Shown here: positions 1 through 7,547 of the stretch, piece by piece
Layout: every line of letters begins with the position of its first letter
Position numbering within the stretch: the first letter of the stretch is position 1
Origin: Alphaproteobacteria bacterium
GTDB taxonomy: Bacteria > Pseudomonadota > Alphaproteobacteria > Micropepsales > Micropepsaceae
DNA length: 64,000 nucleotides
Direction of reading: 5' to 3'
Assembly (NCBI GenBank): GCA_003139615.1
Contig: PLJH01000032.1
Span: 111,728-175,727, forward strand
Notes under the pieces: model-generated
Databases searched by the model: none
Told to the model about the DNA's origin: nothing
The model's input: only the letters and a program-made list of their open reading frames with translations
Translations under genes and position numbers: made by a program

Positions 1-853
1 GCGGCCCCCCTCTGCTTCGCTGTCGCTCAGCACCTCCCCCGTAAACGGGGGAGGAAAATCCTAATTCCTCCATCGCGGTATGTCTCCAGGAACGCCCACC
101 GGCGGATTTTTCTGCGAAAAAATTTTCGCTCCAAAATCTCTTGCAGAATCAATCGCTTGATCCGGCGGAACAGGGCTTTCGCGCCCTGCCGATTCGCCTG
201 CGTTCGGCCCTGCGAAACGCCCTGACCGCGCCTCGCTTTTCAACGGCCTGTGCAACCGGCTCGGGCGGTCGCGTGCATGTTGTTGCAGCGCTCTGCCGGG
301 CGACACCGCGTTGCCCGCGCGTGGCGAAACATTTCGTGCAAAAAAAATTTCACCTGTTATCGCCCGGAATCTCCGGACAAACCATGACCTTAGCGAAATC
401 ATAACAGGCAATAACAGGCGCCTGTTTTCTGCAATATGCCGCCTGTTCGACAGAAGACGTGCATTCACACGCGAACGCGCGCGCACCGACGCAATCGTCC
501 GCCGCAGGAGACGCGCGCGCGCAAACTCTGCCCACGCAACACGCTCGCCTTCCGTCTTCCGGCGCGCCCCGATGCCGGCTCGTCTCTCTGCCATGTGCGA
601 ACTCCACGTGCGGAAAACACCCAACATGGCGACGCAAATGCGCGCGCGCAATTGCATAAAAGGTATATTCGATAGGGATTCTGGAACAAACATCGAATCT
701 TTGCCGCAAATTTCCGGCAAATGTTTTTGACTGTCAGGAGGTTAGGAAGGGGGCGATTTTTTCGAACTATTTTTTGATCCAGTACGTGTCGAATTTCAGC
801 CCTGATACGCGCGGATCAACCGGCATGGTTCGGCAACGCATGGATCGGAGGCC
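1..853. other. gene-poor region with palindromes and AACAGG motifs
   Basis: No convincing gene is visible. Both strands stay open for long stretches, but the predicted proteins are Arg/Ala-rich, match no family I know and have no good ribosome binding sites. Near 36-57 there is a hairpin-like CCTCCCCCGT/ACGGGGGAGG element that resembles the repeats at 5690 and 9694. Positions 350-460 carry several AACAGG or CCTGTT motifs in both orientations. Positions 698-721 form an inverted repeat (TTTGCCG/CGGCAAA) followed by a short T-run, which may be a weak terminator or an operator. The rest is GC-rich low-complexity sequence. Confidence 0.5.
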
Positions 854-870
854 ATGAAGGCAAGTCTTTT

Positions 871-1130
871 CCCTCTCTCCCACCGGGAGAGAGGGCAGGG
901 TGAGTGGGTCGTGGTCGAAGAGCAGACTGTAGAAAACAGATTGAAAAACGCGCGGTTGGGAAAATGCGCGCGCGAGTTACGTCACAACCAAACAGATACG
1001 GAGCGCGATTTCAGGGAACAGATTCGCAACCGGCGACTCTTCTTCGCGAATTGAGTGGCGGAAAGACCCACTCACCCTAGCCGGTCGGTACGCTGTCGCG
1101 ACCTCCACTCCCGAGAGGAGAGAGGGAATC
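871..1130. repeat. inverted pair of intergenic palindromic repeats
   Basis: The left copy (about 871-911) carries the CCCTCTCTCCC/GGGAGAGAGGG hairpin followed by CAGGGTGAGTGGGTC. The right copy (about 1066-1128) begins GACCCACTCACCCT and ends with a GAGAGGAGAGAGGG arm, so the two face each other. The same architecture recurs at 4598-4735. Repeats of this type are common between alphaproteobacterial genes; their function is not shown by the sequence. The DNA between the two arms holds a DUF559-like fragment. Confidence 0.7.
938..1054 (+). pseudogene. N-terminal remnant of a DUF559 (Vsr-like endonuclease) gene
   Basis: The frame contains the segment ARELRHNQTDTERDF followed by RNRRL. This closely resembles the start of DUF559 proteins, which are small Vsr/restriction-endonuclease-fold proteins beginning with an (A)RxLRxNxTxAE...LRNRxL pattern. 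The frame then stops at 1054, about 35 residues in, where a full domain would run to about 110 residues and include the catalytic part. The open frame reaches back into the palindromic repeat without a credible start. I read it as a decayed fragment trapped between two inverted repeats. The family match rests on pattern recognition only. Confidence 0.45.
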
Positions 1131-1251
1131 GAGATCGGCACGCGAGAAATCGTGCACCTCCATCAGGTAACCCCCCATTTTTCAAAGCCGCTTCGCCATG
1201 GAATCGACAAGATGACCGAGCAACATGTGTTCTCTTGAGGGGGAGGGGACG

Positions 1252-2127
1252 ATGCGTCGTACTGCTCTGGTTTGCTGTGTCGCTTTGGTGCTCGCGGCGT
1301 GCGGAAGATCGAACGACAGAGAAACGACGATATCCCTGCCGCTGAGAAGTGCGGCACCGATGAACATGGTAGCGCCCGCGCCGGCCTTCGTTCCGCCACC
1401 GGACATCACTGTTTCCACGAACGCCAATGCACTGTTCAGCCTGCAGCACGACCTGACCGTTACCATGCCCCACAACAGCGTTGCCGTCCGTTTCCAGGCG
1501 GCACGCGATGCTTGCCTCAAGGACAAATCGCTCCAATGCACTTTGACATCCGCATCTCTGACCATGAGCACGACGGTGGAAGCGGAGCTTCAGGTCGCAC
1601 TTCCGCATGACAAGGTCGGGACATTCGAAAAGCGGCTTTTGACGCGCCTGCCGCAAGACGGCAACGGCCGTGTCGAGATCACCTCAAGCAACATTTCGAC
1701 AGAGAACCAGACTCAATCGGCCGCCGATATCGATCGCGAATTGGCGCAGGCCACCGCCTATCGCGACAGCCTGGAAGCGCTGGCCAAACGCTCCGGCCTG
1801 ACGGTCGACGAAGTTATCAAGATCCATTCGGAACTCGAGCAGGCGCAAACAGCCGTGGACAATGCCGAGGCGGCTAAGCGCGCCTCCGCCACGAATATCG
1901 GGCTCGAACGAATGAACATCAGCCTGCAGGAAGCGTTCGTGCCGCCCCCCGCGCCCTCGCCCTTCGCCGACTTTTGGAGGAATGCCACTGCCGTGCTGGC
2001 CGCAAGCACCGCAGACATGCTGCTGAGCGTGATCGGCGTGCTGCCGTGGCTGCCGGTTGTGTTTGTGGGGTTGTGGCTGGTTGTTCGGATCCTGCGGCAC
2101 AGGCGGGCGAAACCGAAGGTCGAGTAG
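1252..2127 (+). CDS. DUF4349-type membrane lipoprotein
   Basis: The 291-residue protein begins with a lipoprotein signal peptide ending in a LAAC lipobox (Cys17), so it is probably lipid-anchored after signal peptidase II cleavage. A beta-rich middle part is followed by a predicted coiled coil (about residues 150-220) with DRELAQATAYRDSLEAL-like heptads, then a hydrophobic helix near residues 258-282 and a basic tail. This layout of lipobox, coiled coil and C-terminal membrane helix is typical of DUF4349 proteins, whose function is unknown. The ATG at 1252 is chosen over an in-frame ATG 27 bases upstream because a GGGGAGGGG Shine-Dalgarno sequence lies just ahead of it and the lipobox spacing is right. 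Confidence 0.75.
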   Translation: MRRTALVCCVALVLAACGRSNDRETTISLPLRSAAPMNMVAPAPAFVPPPDITVSTNANALFSLQHDLTVTMPHNSVAVRFQAARDACLKDKSLQCTLTSASLTMSTTVEAELQVALPHDKVGTFEKRLLTRLPQDGNGRVEITSSNISTENQTQSAADIDRELAQATAYRDSLEALAKRSGLTVDEVIKIHSELEQAQTAVDNAEAAKRASATNIGLERMNISLQEAFVPPPAPSPFADFWRNATAVLAASTADMLLSVIGVLPWLPVVFVGLWLVVRILRHRRAKPKVE

Positions 2128-2210
2128 GGGCAGAGCGGAAGCCCCACTGCCTGATACGAATACCGGGACAGCTACTGCATTTCTGCATGCCGGATTTCGA
2201 TCGTAGGAAT

Positions 2211-2272
2211 TGTGGTCAGAGTGCGATTACCGGCACGCGAACGGAGACTAAGTTAAATGCACTCCGGCCCCC
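2211..2272. repeat. REP-like imperfect inverted repeat (GGTCAGAGT type)
   Basis: GTGGTCAGAGTGCGATTAC (2212-2230) faces an inverted, imperfect copy (2252-2272, reading GGCCGGAGTGCATTTAAC on the other strand). The GGGGTCAGAGT core is the kind of palindrome that often accompanies REP-associated tyrosine transposases. Two related cores occur at 3926-3938 and 4042-4080. No transposase gene is present. The T-run after 2272 could let the hairpin act as a terminator for the DUF4349 gene. Confidence 0.5.
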
Positions 2273-2291
2273 TTTTTTTCAACGAGTACCC

Positions 2292-3800
2292 TCAATCATG
2301 TTTGGTTCCTTCCTGCCTCCCCTTCAGCCAGTAATACCGTCGGGACAGATTCATCCAAACAAGTCGTATCACAGCGCGAGCGAGCCGCGCCTCAGATGAG
2401 AGCGCAGTTTGACTTAATTTCTCGAATACGCAGTCTAGACATTCAATCACTTCGAGTTCGCGTGCCTCGCCGTCCTGCCGCTTGCTGCTCGCACACGCGG
2501 CCAGTGCGTCCGCAAGTTCTAGCGGCAGCTCCTGGCCACAGGCCGTGAGTGCAATGCAGACCTGTCGCACCGCAGTGATGGCCGGTCCTGTCGAAACATT
2601 ACTCGCGACAAATTGGTATCGCTCGATCGCGCGAATGGTTGGCTCCAGCCCAAGTAATTTCTCATTCGGCGAGGTAGTCTTGACTTCCAGTAGCTCACAA
2701 ATCTTCTGATATCGCTCGTTGTTGGTGACAAACTTTTCTTGCAAGTTTGCGCGGTCGGCAAGGTCAATCCCTACAAGCACAGTGCCAACGCAAAGTTGGA
2801 AGATTTGACGGCCAAAGAGCATCAACGATCCAAAGAGGTCAGACGTTTGCTTTTGCTTGCCGGAGGTCGAAGCGTAAAAATATCCATCGATCAATTGACC
2901 TTCGTGGGCGACGCGAGATCTCGCGGCGTAGAATTGTTCCGCCCACTCGTCAAGCCGCTCTGTGCGGCCGAGCAGCAAAGAGATCGCATCCACAAGTCGG
3001 TCTTTCTTGGACGATTCAGGTAGGCGCAGCAGCGTCTCAAACGCCACAGCCAAATTGAGAAGCGCTTGGCTTTGGTCAATGCCGTTCTCATTTGCCGCAT
3101 TGTACCAGTGCAACGCTGCATAGATGCGCTGCGATGTAGAAGATTCAGGCTTGTCCAGAAGATGGAGAAGATAATAATCAGGTCGGTTCGGGACGCCCCA
3201 CCCGATATCAGAACAAAGGTCTTGAGCGATAGTCAGTCCCATATGGGGTTTGGGGCCATAAAGGCGCGACCCAGGCTCGACCCAGAAAGCATGCCGAAAA
3301 TTATAGAGTCCGTTGTACCCCGGAACATAGCCGTGCCCATCTGGGGCCGAACCGGAAAGCGGCAGAACTCGCTCTGTGTGATGCTCAGGTCGAGTCAAAG
3401 CAATTGGCACGCGGTCTGGCGTGAATAGCACCAAGCTTACGTCTTCAGGCGCCAAAAAGATGGATTCAAACGTCTCGTGGGGTGCGGAATAAAAATATGC
3501 AACGACGGCCCGTAGCTGTGCGAGTTGAGCGATACGACGGTCACCGCTATGGACCTCGATATCAGGTAGTATCGCATACGACGCCGATTTGACACGGAAG
3601 TCATCGTGCACGAACAGCATTTGCGCAATCTCTCCGACTGCTTTCGCCTGGTGGGACGGTAAACCCTCCAAATCCGTGGTGGAACGAAACGTGTAGCCGC
3701 CAAGCTTGACCGGTCCGCGCGTTTTTAGGAACGGAAAGACGGCGATACTGAATTTCTGGTCTGCCATATCAATCAAAAGCCATTGGTGCAGCCGTTTCAA
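2292..3800 (-). CDS. HEPN (Apea-like) domain protein
   Basis: This 502-residue protein has an N-terminal half I do not recognise. It is followed by a helical region (about 240-310) with a conserved-looking ALLNLAVAFETLL helix and the motif R294-x4-H299 (RSRVAH). This Rx4-6H motif is the active-site signature of HEPN ribonucleases, and the surrounding pattern resembles Apea-like HEPN domains found in defence and toxin systems. RNase activity is therefore possible but inferred. The TTG at 3800 overlaps the stop of an upstream truncated frame (TTGA). The ATG at 3767 (protein starting MADQKF) is an equally good start. Confidence 0.65.
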   Translation of the reverse strand: MKRLHQWLLIDMADQKFSIAVFPFLKTRGPVKLGGYTFRSTTDLEGLPSHQAKAVGEIAQMLFVHDDFRVKSASYAILPDIEVHSGDRRIAQLAQLRAVVAYFYSAPHETFESIFLAPEDVSLVLFTPDRVPIALTRPEHHTERVLPLSGSAPDGHGYVPGYNGLYNFRHAFWVEPGSRLYGPKPHMGLTIAQDLCSDIGWGVPNRPDYYLLHLLDKPESSTSQRIYAALHWYNAANENGIDQSQALLNLAVAFETLLRLPESSKKDRLVDAISLLLGRTERLDEWAEQFYAARSRVAHEGQLIDGYFYASTSGKQKQTSDLFGSLMLFGRQIFQLCVGTVLVGIDLADRANLQEKFVTNNERYQKICELLEVKTTSPNEKLLGLEPTIRAIERYQFVASNVSTGPAITAVRQVCIALTACGQELPLELADALAACASSKRQDGEARELEVIECLDCVFEKLSQTALSSEARLARAVIRLVWMNLSRRYYWLKGRQEGTKHD

Positions 3801-3940
3801 TGCTTATAGAACCCCCGGGCGTCGATGCCAAATGAGTCAATCTCGACATTGGAGGACGCCTGATCAATTTCCGCACTTTCCTGCGGCTTCGGAGGCGGCT
3901 TATCGCTTCCTTCGTGAAGATCGCGGTCAGAGTAGCGTGA
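3797..3940 (-). pseudogene. C-terminal remnant of a gene upstream of the HEPN gene
   Basis: The minus-strand frame ending at 3797 encodes a soluble, natural-looking C-terminus (KPPPKPQESAEID, then DSFGIDARGFYKH). Its TGA overlaps the TTG start candidate of the HEPN gene, as in a translationally coupled pair. Upstream, the frame runs straight into the REP-like GGTCAGAGT core at 3926 and the 91-bp repeat at 3944, where protein-like character ends. I infer that the upstream partner of the HEPN gene was truncated by these repeats. Confidence 0.35.
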
Positions 3941-3943
3941 AAT

Positions 3944-4034
3944 GCGGGGACGTTTAATCCATTGCGAATGAAGCGGTGAGCGACCCGCGCAGCCGCCATG
4001 ACCTGCCAACCGTCTATGTCACTTCCCGAAGCCG
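3944..4034. repeat. 91-bp repeat, copy A (copies the 3' end of the carbonic anhydrase gene)
   Basis: Positions 3944-4034 align without gaps to 4901-4991, with about 12 mismatches by eye (about 87% identity). Copy B contains the last codons and stop of the carbonic anhydrase gene plus 70 bases of its downstream flank. Copy A carries the same codons with no gene attached. The intervening 870 bases contain the XRE antitoxin gene. Confidence 0.8.
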
Positions 4035-4155
4035 CCCATGAAAGGAAGATTGGGGTCGGGAAGATTGGGGTCGGAGTAACAACATCCGCTTTGATGAAGT
4101 CGGCGCAAATTCGTACTCCGGTCTCGAACGGCGCCGACTCGAAATAGTCGACCGC
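4035..4155. other. intergenic DNA with tandem GAAGATTGGGGTCGG units
   Basis: Two tandem copies of GAAGATTGGGGTCGG lie at about 4040-4075, followed by AGTAAC. A third, diverged unit (GAAGATCGCGGTCAG, then AGTAGC) lies at 3915-3938. These match the GGGGTCAGAGTAA-type REP cores. No gene is visible between 4035 and the antitoxin stop. Confidence 0.5.
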
Positions 4156-4560
4156 CTACCTCCCGCCGCGCTTCGTTCGCGCCACGTTACGGCCCGTTGC
4201 CGCCGCGCGCGCCGGTCGCGGCGCGACCACGCTGATGCGTCCGGTGGGACGGGAGCGCGGCTTTTGCCGGATGGATATTTCCACGTCGCGGTCGAGCGCG
4301 GTCAGGAAGATCATCAGGCGCTCCACGGAGAAGCCTTCGAGCTTGTAGCGCAACAGCGCGGAGATCTTGGGCTGGTTGACCCCGAGAATGCCGGCCGCCG
4401 CAGATTGGTTCAATTTGCGCTGCGCGAGAATCCGGGCGATCGCATAAGCCAGCCGCAGCTTCGTCTGCCGTTCTTCGGCATCCTTGTAACCGAGATCGGC
4501 GAAGACATTCGTGGTGCCGTGAATGACCGCTTCCTCTTCCGCTTCATTTTTCCTTGCCAT
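4156..4560 (-). CDS. XRE-family (HigA-type) antitoxin-like regulator, orphan
   Basis: The 134-residue protein contains a helix-turn-helix of the XRE/HTH_37 class (about residues 38-80: LAYAIARILAQRKLNQ, then VNQPKISALL), followed by a segment typical of HigA-like antitoxins (FSVERLMIFLTALDRDVEI) and a basic tail. Such proteins usually pair with a RelE/HigB-type toxin encoded just upstream. Here the upstream DNA is palindromic repeat and no toxin frame is visible, so it is an orphan or serves as a stand-alone regulator. The ATG at 4560 is preferred because GAGG lies about 8 bases ahead; longer starts read through the repeat. It lies between the two 91-bp repeats. Confidence 0.75.
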   Translation of the reverse strand: MARKNEAEEEAVIHGTTNVFADLGYKDAEERQTKLRLAYAIARILAQRKLNQSAAAGILGVNQPKISALLRYKLEGFSVERLMIFLTALDRDVEISIRQKPRSRPTGRISVVAPRPARAAATGRNVARTKRGGR

Positions 4561-4900
4561 GGCTCGCCTCATAGTCCTGCCGCGCGGTCCGATTTTTCCC
4601 TCTCTCCCCCCGGGAGAGAGGGCAGGGTGAGGGGGTGCTCGTGCAGCGTTCAATTCCCGAAAGATTTGACCCTGCATAAACACCCACTCACCCTCGGATG
4701 CTGCGCATCCTCGACCTCTCTCCCGATGGGAGAGAGGTAAAGCAGAAGTTCGGATTTCGCCCTTCACGGGTTCGGGAAACGCAAGGACGTCGCGCTTGGA
4801 CGACCCCACCCATGCCGGCGGTTTTTCGCCAACCGTCAATTGTCGCGCCATGATTATCCCAATTTGAGGATAATATCAACCCGCGCCGGACAGGATGTCT
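4561..4900. other. intergenic DNA with inverted palindromic repeats
   Basis: The stretch carries a CCCTCTCTCCC/GGGAGAGAGGG hairpin unit at about 4598-4640 and an inverted partner at about 4681-4735, the same pair architecture as at 871-1130. The 40 bases between them (4641-4680) hold nothing recognisable. An open minus-strand frame runs through the repeats but is repeat-derived. No toxin partner for the downstream antitoxin is seen. Confidence 0.6.
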
Positions 4901-4991
4901 GCGGGGACGTTCAATCCATTGCGAATGAAGCGATACGCGACCCGCACAATCGCGTCGGCCTGCCAACCGTTTATGTCACTTCCCGAAGCCG
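4901..4991. repeat. 91-bp repeat, copy B (3' end of carbonic anhydrase gene and flank)
   Basis: This is the partner of 3944-4034 in the same orientation and without gaps. It spans the last codons and stop of the carbonic anhydrase gene and its downstream flank, so it is likely the ancestral copy. Confidence 0.8.
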
Positions 4992-5471
4992 TCCGGTGTC
5001 GACGTCGAAGATAAAGCCTCGCACGGGCACGTCCTTTGCGATCCAGGGATGCGACCTCACCTTTTTGATCTGTTCCTTCGTGTGTTCGACCGGATCCTTG
5101 TAGGAGAGGAAACGCATGGGGGCCGGCGATTTGTCTCCCGTTTGGTTCGAGAGCTTTGCGTTCAATTCCGCGTCGGTGAAGGTCGTAAATCCGCAGCCGG
5201 TGTGGTTGAGAAGCAGGATCTCCTTCGAGCCCAACACGCGCGTCGAAACCACAAGCTCCGCCAGCACTTCGTCCGTGACGGACGGACCGCCGTTGCGAAT
5301 GACATCCATGTCGGCACGCTTCAGGCCCAGTATTCCTTCAAGGTCGGAAAGCCGGGGATCCATACAGGTCAAGACGGCGATGGCGGGATGCGGAGGTCCT
5401 GCGCCCAGTTTGGGATCGTAATTCTTGGCGTATTGCTCATTCGACTTCAGTGCCTGGTCGATGAGGCTCAT
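4971..5471 (-). CDS. beta-class carbonic anhydrase
   Basis: This enzyme interconverts CO2 and bicarbonate in the cytoplasm. The 166-residue protein has the zinc and catalytic signature of beta carbonic anhydrases: C36-x-D38-x-R40 (CMDPR) and H90-x2-C93 (HTGC). The short length and the LDPVEHT-like C-terminal half resemble the compact Cab-type clade rather than the longer plant-type enzymes. The ATG at 5471 follows GGAGG closely; the longer open frame to 5615 has no such site. The last codons lie in the duplicated 91-bp repeat. The gene stands alone, transcribed away from the glycosylation operon. Confidence 0.88.
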   Translation of the reverse strand: MSLIDQALKSNEQYAKNYDPKLGAGPPHPAIAVLTCMDPRLSDLEGILGLKRADMDVIRNGGPSVTDEVLAELVVSTRVLGSKEILLLNHTGCGFTTFTDAELNAKLSNQTGDKSPAPMRFLSYKDPVEHTKEQIKKVRSHPWIAKDVPVRGFIFDVDTGRLREVT

Positions 5472-5928
5472 GACGCCCTCCAATTTGCGCGCCGGCTGCG
5501 ATCCGCGGACGCTACCACCTTCAAAACATGGCCGACAGAGAAATTGGGGCGAGGGAATGTGGTGGCTGTTCCCCTTCGCGGCTTCAGAGAGCGACCGGGG
5601 AACGTTGCGGCTCAATCTCCTAAGTAAAATGAACTCCGATCCTATTTTCTGAAAGTTTTGGGGAGCAGCACCTAAATTGCCGGCAAGCGCCCCTCCCCGA
5701 ATTGCTGCGCAATTCGACCCTCCCGCAAGGGGAGGGTGGGTGGTATTCGGTTGGCGGCTCCCCCCGACAGCCTTACACAGGGGAAGGGGTGGACTGCGTG
5801 CTCAAGCCGAAACTGCGCCGAGCCGCGCCAATACCCTCCAAATTCCCCGCGCAACGGGCCGCAGCGCTGTTGGCCGCCTCGCGTGCTAAGGCATACTCCG
5901 TTCACAGCCCCCGAGCGCGCGACCCGGA
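5472..5928. other. intergenic region with palindromic repeat
   Basis: I see no gene. The region contains one full copy of a 49-bp palindromic repeat (5690-5738) and must hold the promoters of the divergent carbonic anhydrase gene and glycosylation operon, but I could not identify clear boxes. Confidence 0.5.
5690..5738. repeat. 49-bp palindromic intergenic repeat, copy 1
   Basis: The unit begins CCCCTCCCCGAATTGCTGCG and ends CAAGGGGAGGGTG. It contains two hairpins, GAATTG/CAATTC and CCCTCCC/GGGAGGG. It is identical over its length to 9694-9742 and partly present at 9541-9569, with an inverted part at 9601-9624. Confidence 0.8.
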
Positions 5929-7536
5929 ATGCACCCCTCAGACGACGCCCCCCGCGGAGCCCGGCTTTCGCTTCAGGAATGGCTGTTTCTCGCAGCCCTG
6001 ATCCTTGGCTGGGCCGTCTTCGTCGTGGCGCACGGCAAGGACATGTCGTGGGATTTCCGGAATTATCACTGGTACATCCCCTATGCGTTCCTGAACGGGC
6101 GCATGGGCATCGATGTCGCCGTTGCGCACCAGGCGACGTTCTACAATCCGTTCCTCGACATTCCCTTCTATTGGCTTGCGACGCATACGCATTCCTGGTT
6201 TGCGCTGGGCGTGCTGGGCGCGGTGCAAGGCTCCAACGTGGTGCCGGTCTATCTGATCGCGCGCAGTGTCGTCGTTTCGGAATTCAAAAAAATCATCGCC
6301 GCGATCATGGCGCTTCTCGCGCTGACGGGGAGCCTCACCGTCAGCCTCGCGGGCGCCACCTATTACGACGACGTGATGAGCGTGTTCGTGCTGGCGGGAC
6401 TGGCGCTTGTCATCACGCAGCGCGATCTGCTGCGGGACGGCGCGTTGTGGCGCGGAATGGTGGTGGCCGGATTTGCGGGATTGCTGACGGGCAGCGCCGT
6501 CGGCCTCAAATTGCCCGAAGCGCCTTTTGCGCTCGGTTTCGCGGCCGCACTTGCCATCCTGCCCGGCGACTGGCGGCACAGAAGCACGCGGCTCGTTGCG
6601 GGCGGGATTGGCGGCGTCGTGGGCGTGGCGATTTTTGCGGCCTATTGGTTCGTGAAAATGCACGCGCTGACGGGCAATCCGCTCTTTCCCTATTTCAACG
6701 AATACTTCCATTCGCCGCTGGCGCTCACCGCATCCTATCGCGACATGCGGTTCATCCCGACCGATTTCAAACATCAGTTGCTGTTCCCTCTGTTGTTCTC
6801 GGTCGATTGGGGCGTGGCCGACGATCTGCCGTTTCAGGATATCCGTGTCGGGCTCGCTTATGTGCTTGTGATCCTGACCTTGCCGCTGTGGTTCTTCGCG
6901 CGGAAGAATCGCGAGCCTATGATCGACACACAAGCGGCAGCGGCGCTGTTCGCCTTCGTCATCGTCGCCTATATGGCGTGGCTGAAGATCTTCGGCATTT
7001 ACCGCTACATTCTTTTGCTGGAGATGATTGCGCCGCTTGTGATTTACGTGGCGGTCAGTCTCGTGCCGACGACGTTGCGCGCGCGGCTCATCACGATCGG
7101 GGTGCTGCTGCTGGGCGTGCTTGTCACGACGAAGGCCGGCCTGCTGGCCCGGGCGCCGCTCGGCGATCCCTATATCCAGGTCACGATTCCGCCCATCGCC
7201 CATCCCGACAAGACCATGCTTTTGATGACGGGCGAGGCGCCGATGGGCTATCTGGCGCCGTCATTCCCGCCGCAGATTCCCATCCTCCGGATCGACGGCT
7301 GGATGATCCAGCCGCAGGACGGCTCGAAGCTCACCGCCGAGACCCGCAGGCGCGTGGATGCCTTCAAAGGCGATCTCTATGCAATATTCATCCCCTATGA
7401 GGCCGCCCGGGACCGCGACGCGCTGGCGGTCTATGGCCTGGCCATCCGGCGCCACGACTGCCGGGATATGGTCACGAACCTCGGCGGGCTCTATCAGTTC
7501 TGTCCCGTGATCCGCGCCCCAAGCCCCAGCCCCTGA
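5929..7536 (+). CDS. polytopic membrane protein, probable lipid-linked-sugar glycosyltransferase
   Basis: The 535-residue protein has about ten hydrophobic segments and a loop after the first helix with acidic and aromatic residues (WDFRNYHWY, residues about 41-49). This is reminiscent of GT-C enzymes, which use polyprenyl-phosphate sugars as donors at an acidic residue in the first periplasmic loop. It is followed 11 bases later by a DPM1/GtrB-type GT2 and then a GtrA flippase, the classic arrangement in which GtrB loads undecaprenyl phosphate, GtrA flips it and a large membrane enzyme (the GtrC role) transfers the sugar outside. The specific acceptor is unknown. The assignment rests mainly on context and topology. 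Confidence 0.65.
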   Translation: MHPSDDAPRGARLSLQEWLFLAALILGWAVFVVAHGKDMSWDFRNYHWYIPYAFLNGRMGIDVAVAHQATFYNPFLDIPFYWLATHTHSWFALGVLGAVQGSNVVPVYLIARSVVVSEFKKIIAAIMALLALTGSLTVSLAGATYYDDVMSVFVLAGLALVITQRDLLRDGALWRGMVVAGFAGLLTGSAVGLKLPEAPFALGFAAALAILPGDWRHRSTRLVAGGIGGVVGVAIFAAYWFVKMHALTGNPLFPYFNEYFHSPLALTASYRDMRFIPTDFKHQLLFPLLFSVDWGVADDLPFQDIRVGLAYVLVILTLPLWFFARKNREPMIDTQAAAALFAFVIVAYMAWLKIFGIYRYILLLEMIAPLVIYVAVSLVPTTLRARLITIGVLLLGVLVTTKAGLLARAPLGDPYIQVTIPPIAHPDKTMLLMTGEAPMGYLAPSFPPQIPILRIDGWMIQPQDGSKLTAETRRRVDAFKGDLYAIFIPYEAARDRDALAVYGLAIRRHDCRDMVTNLGGLYQFCPVIRAPSPSP

Positions 7537-7547
7537 GTCCCCACACC

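Noticed and set aside
61-720. 219-codon open frame on the minus strand
   Set aside because: Arg/Ala-rich, no recognisable domain, no good ribosome binding site, and it overlaps equally long frames on the other strand. Typical of GC-rich noncoding DNA.
4688-4966. Toxin partner for the XRE antitoxin
   Set aside because: The only upstream frame runs through palindromic repeat and the 91-bp repeat and shows no RelE/HigB pattern.
5938-7203. 421-codon antisense frame opposite the membrane glycosyltransferase gene
   Set aside because: Low-complexity His/Arg/Gln-rich product. It is a shadow of the codon use of the real gene on the plus strand.
5736-7400. 554-codon plus-strand frame overlapping the same gene in another frame
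   Set aside because: Starts inside the palindromic repeat and gives an Arg-rich product. The 5929-7536 frame has clear membrane helices.
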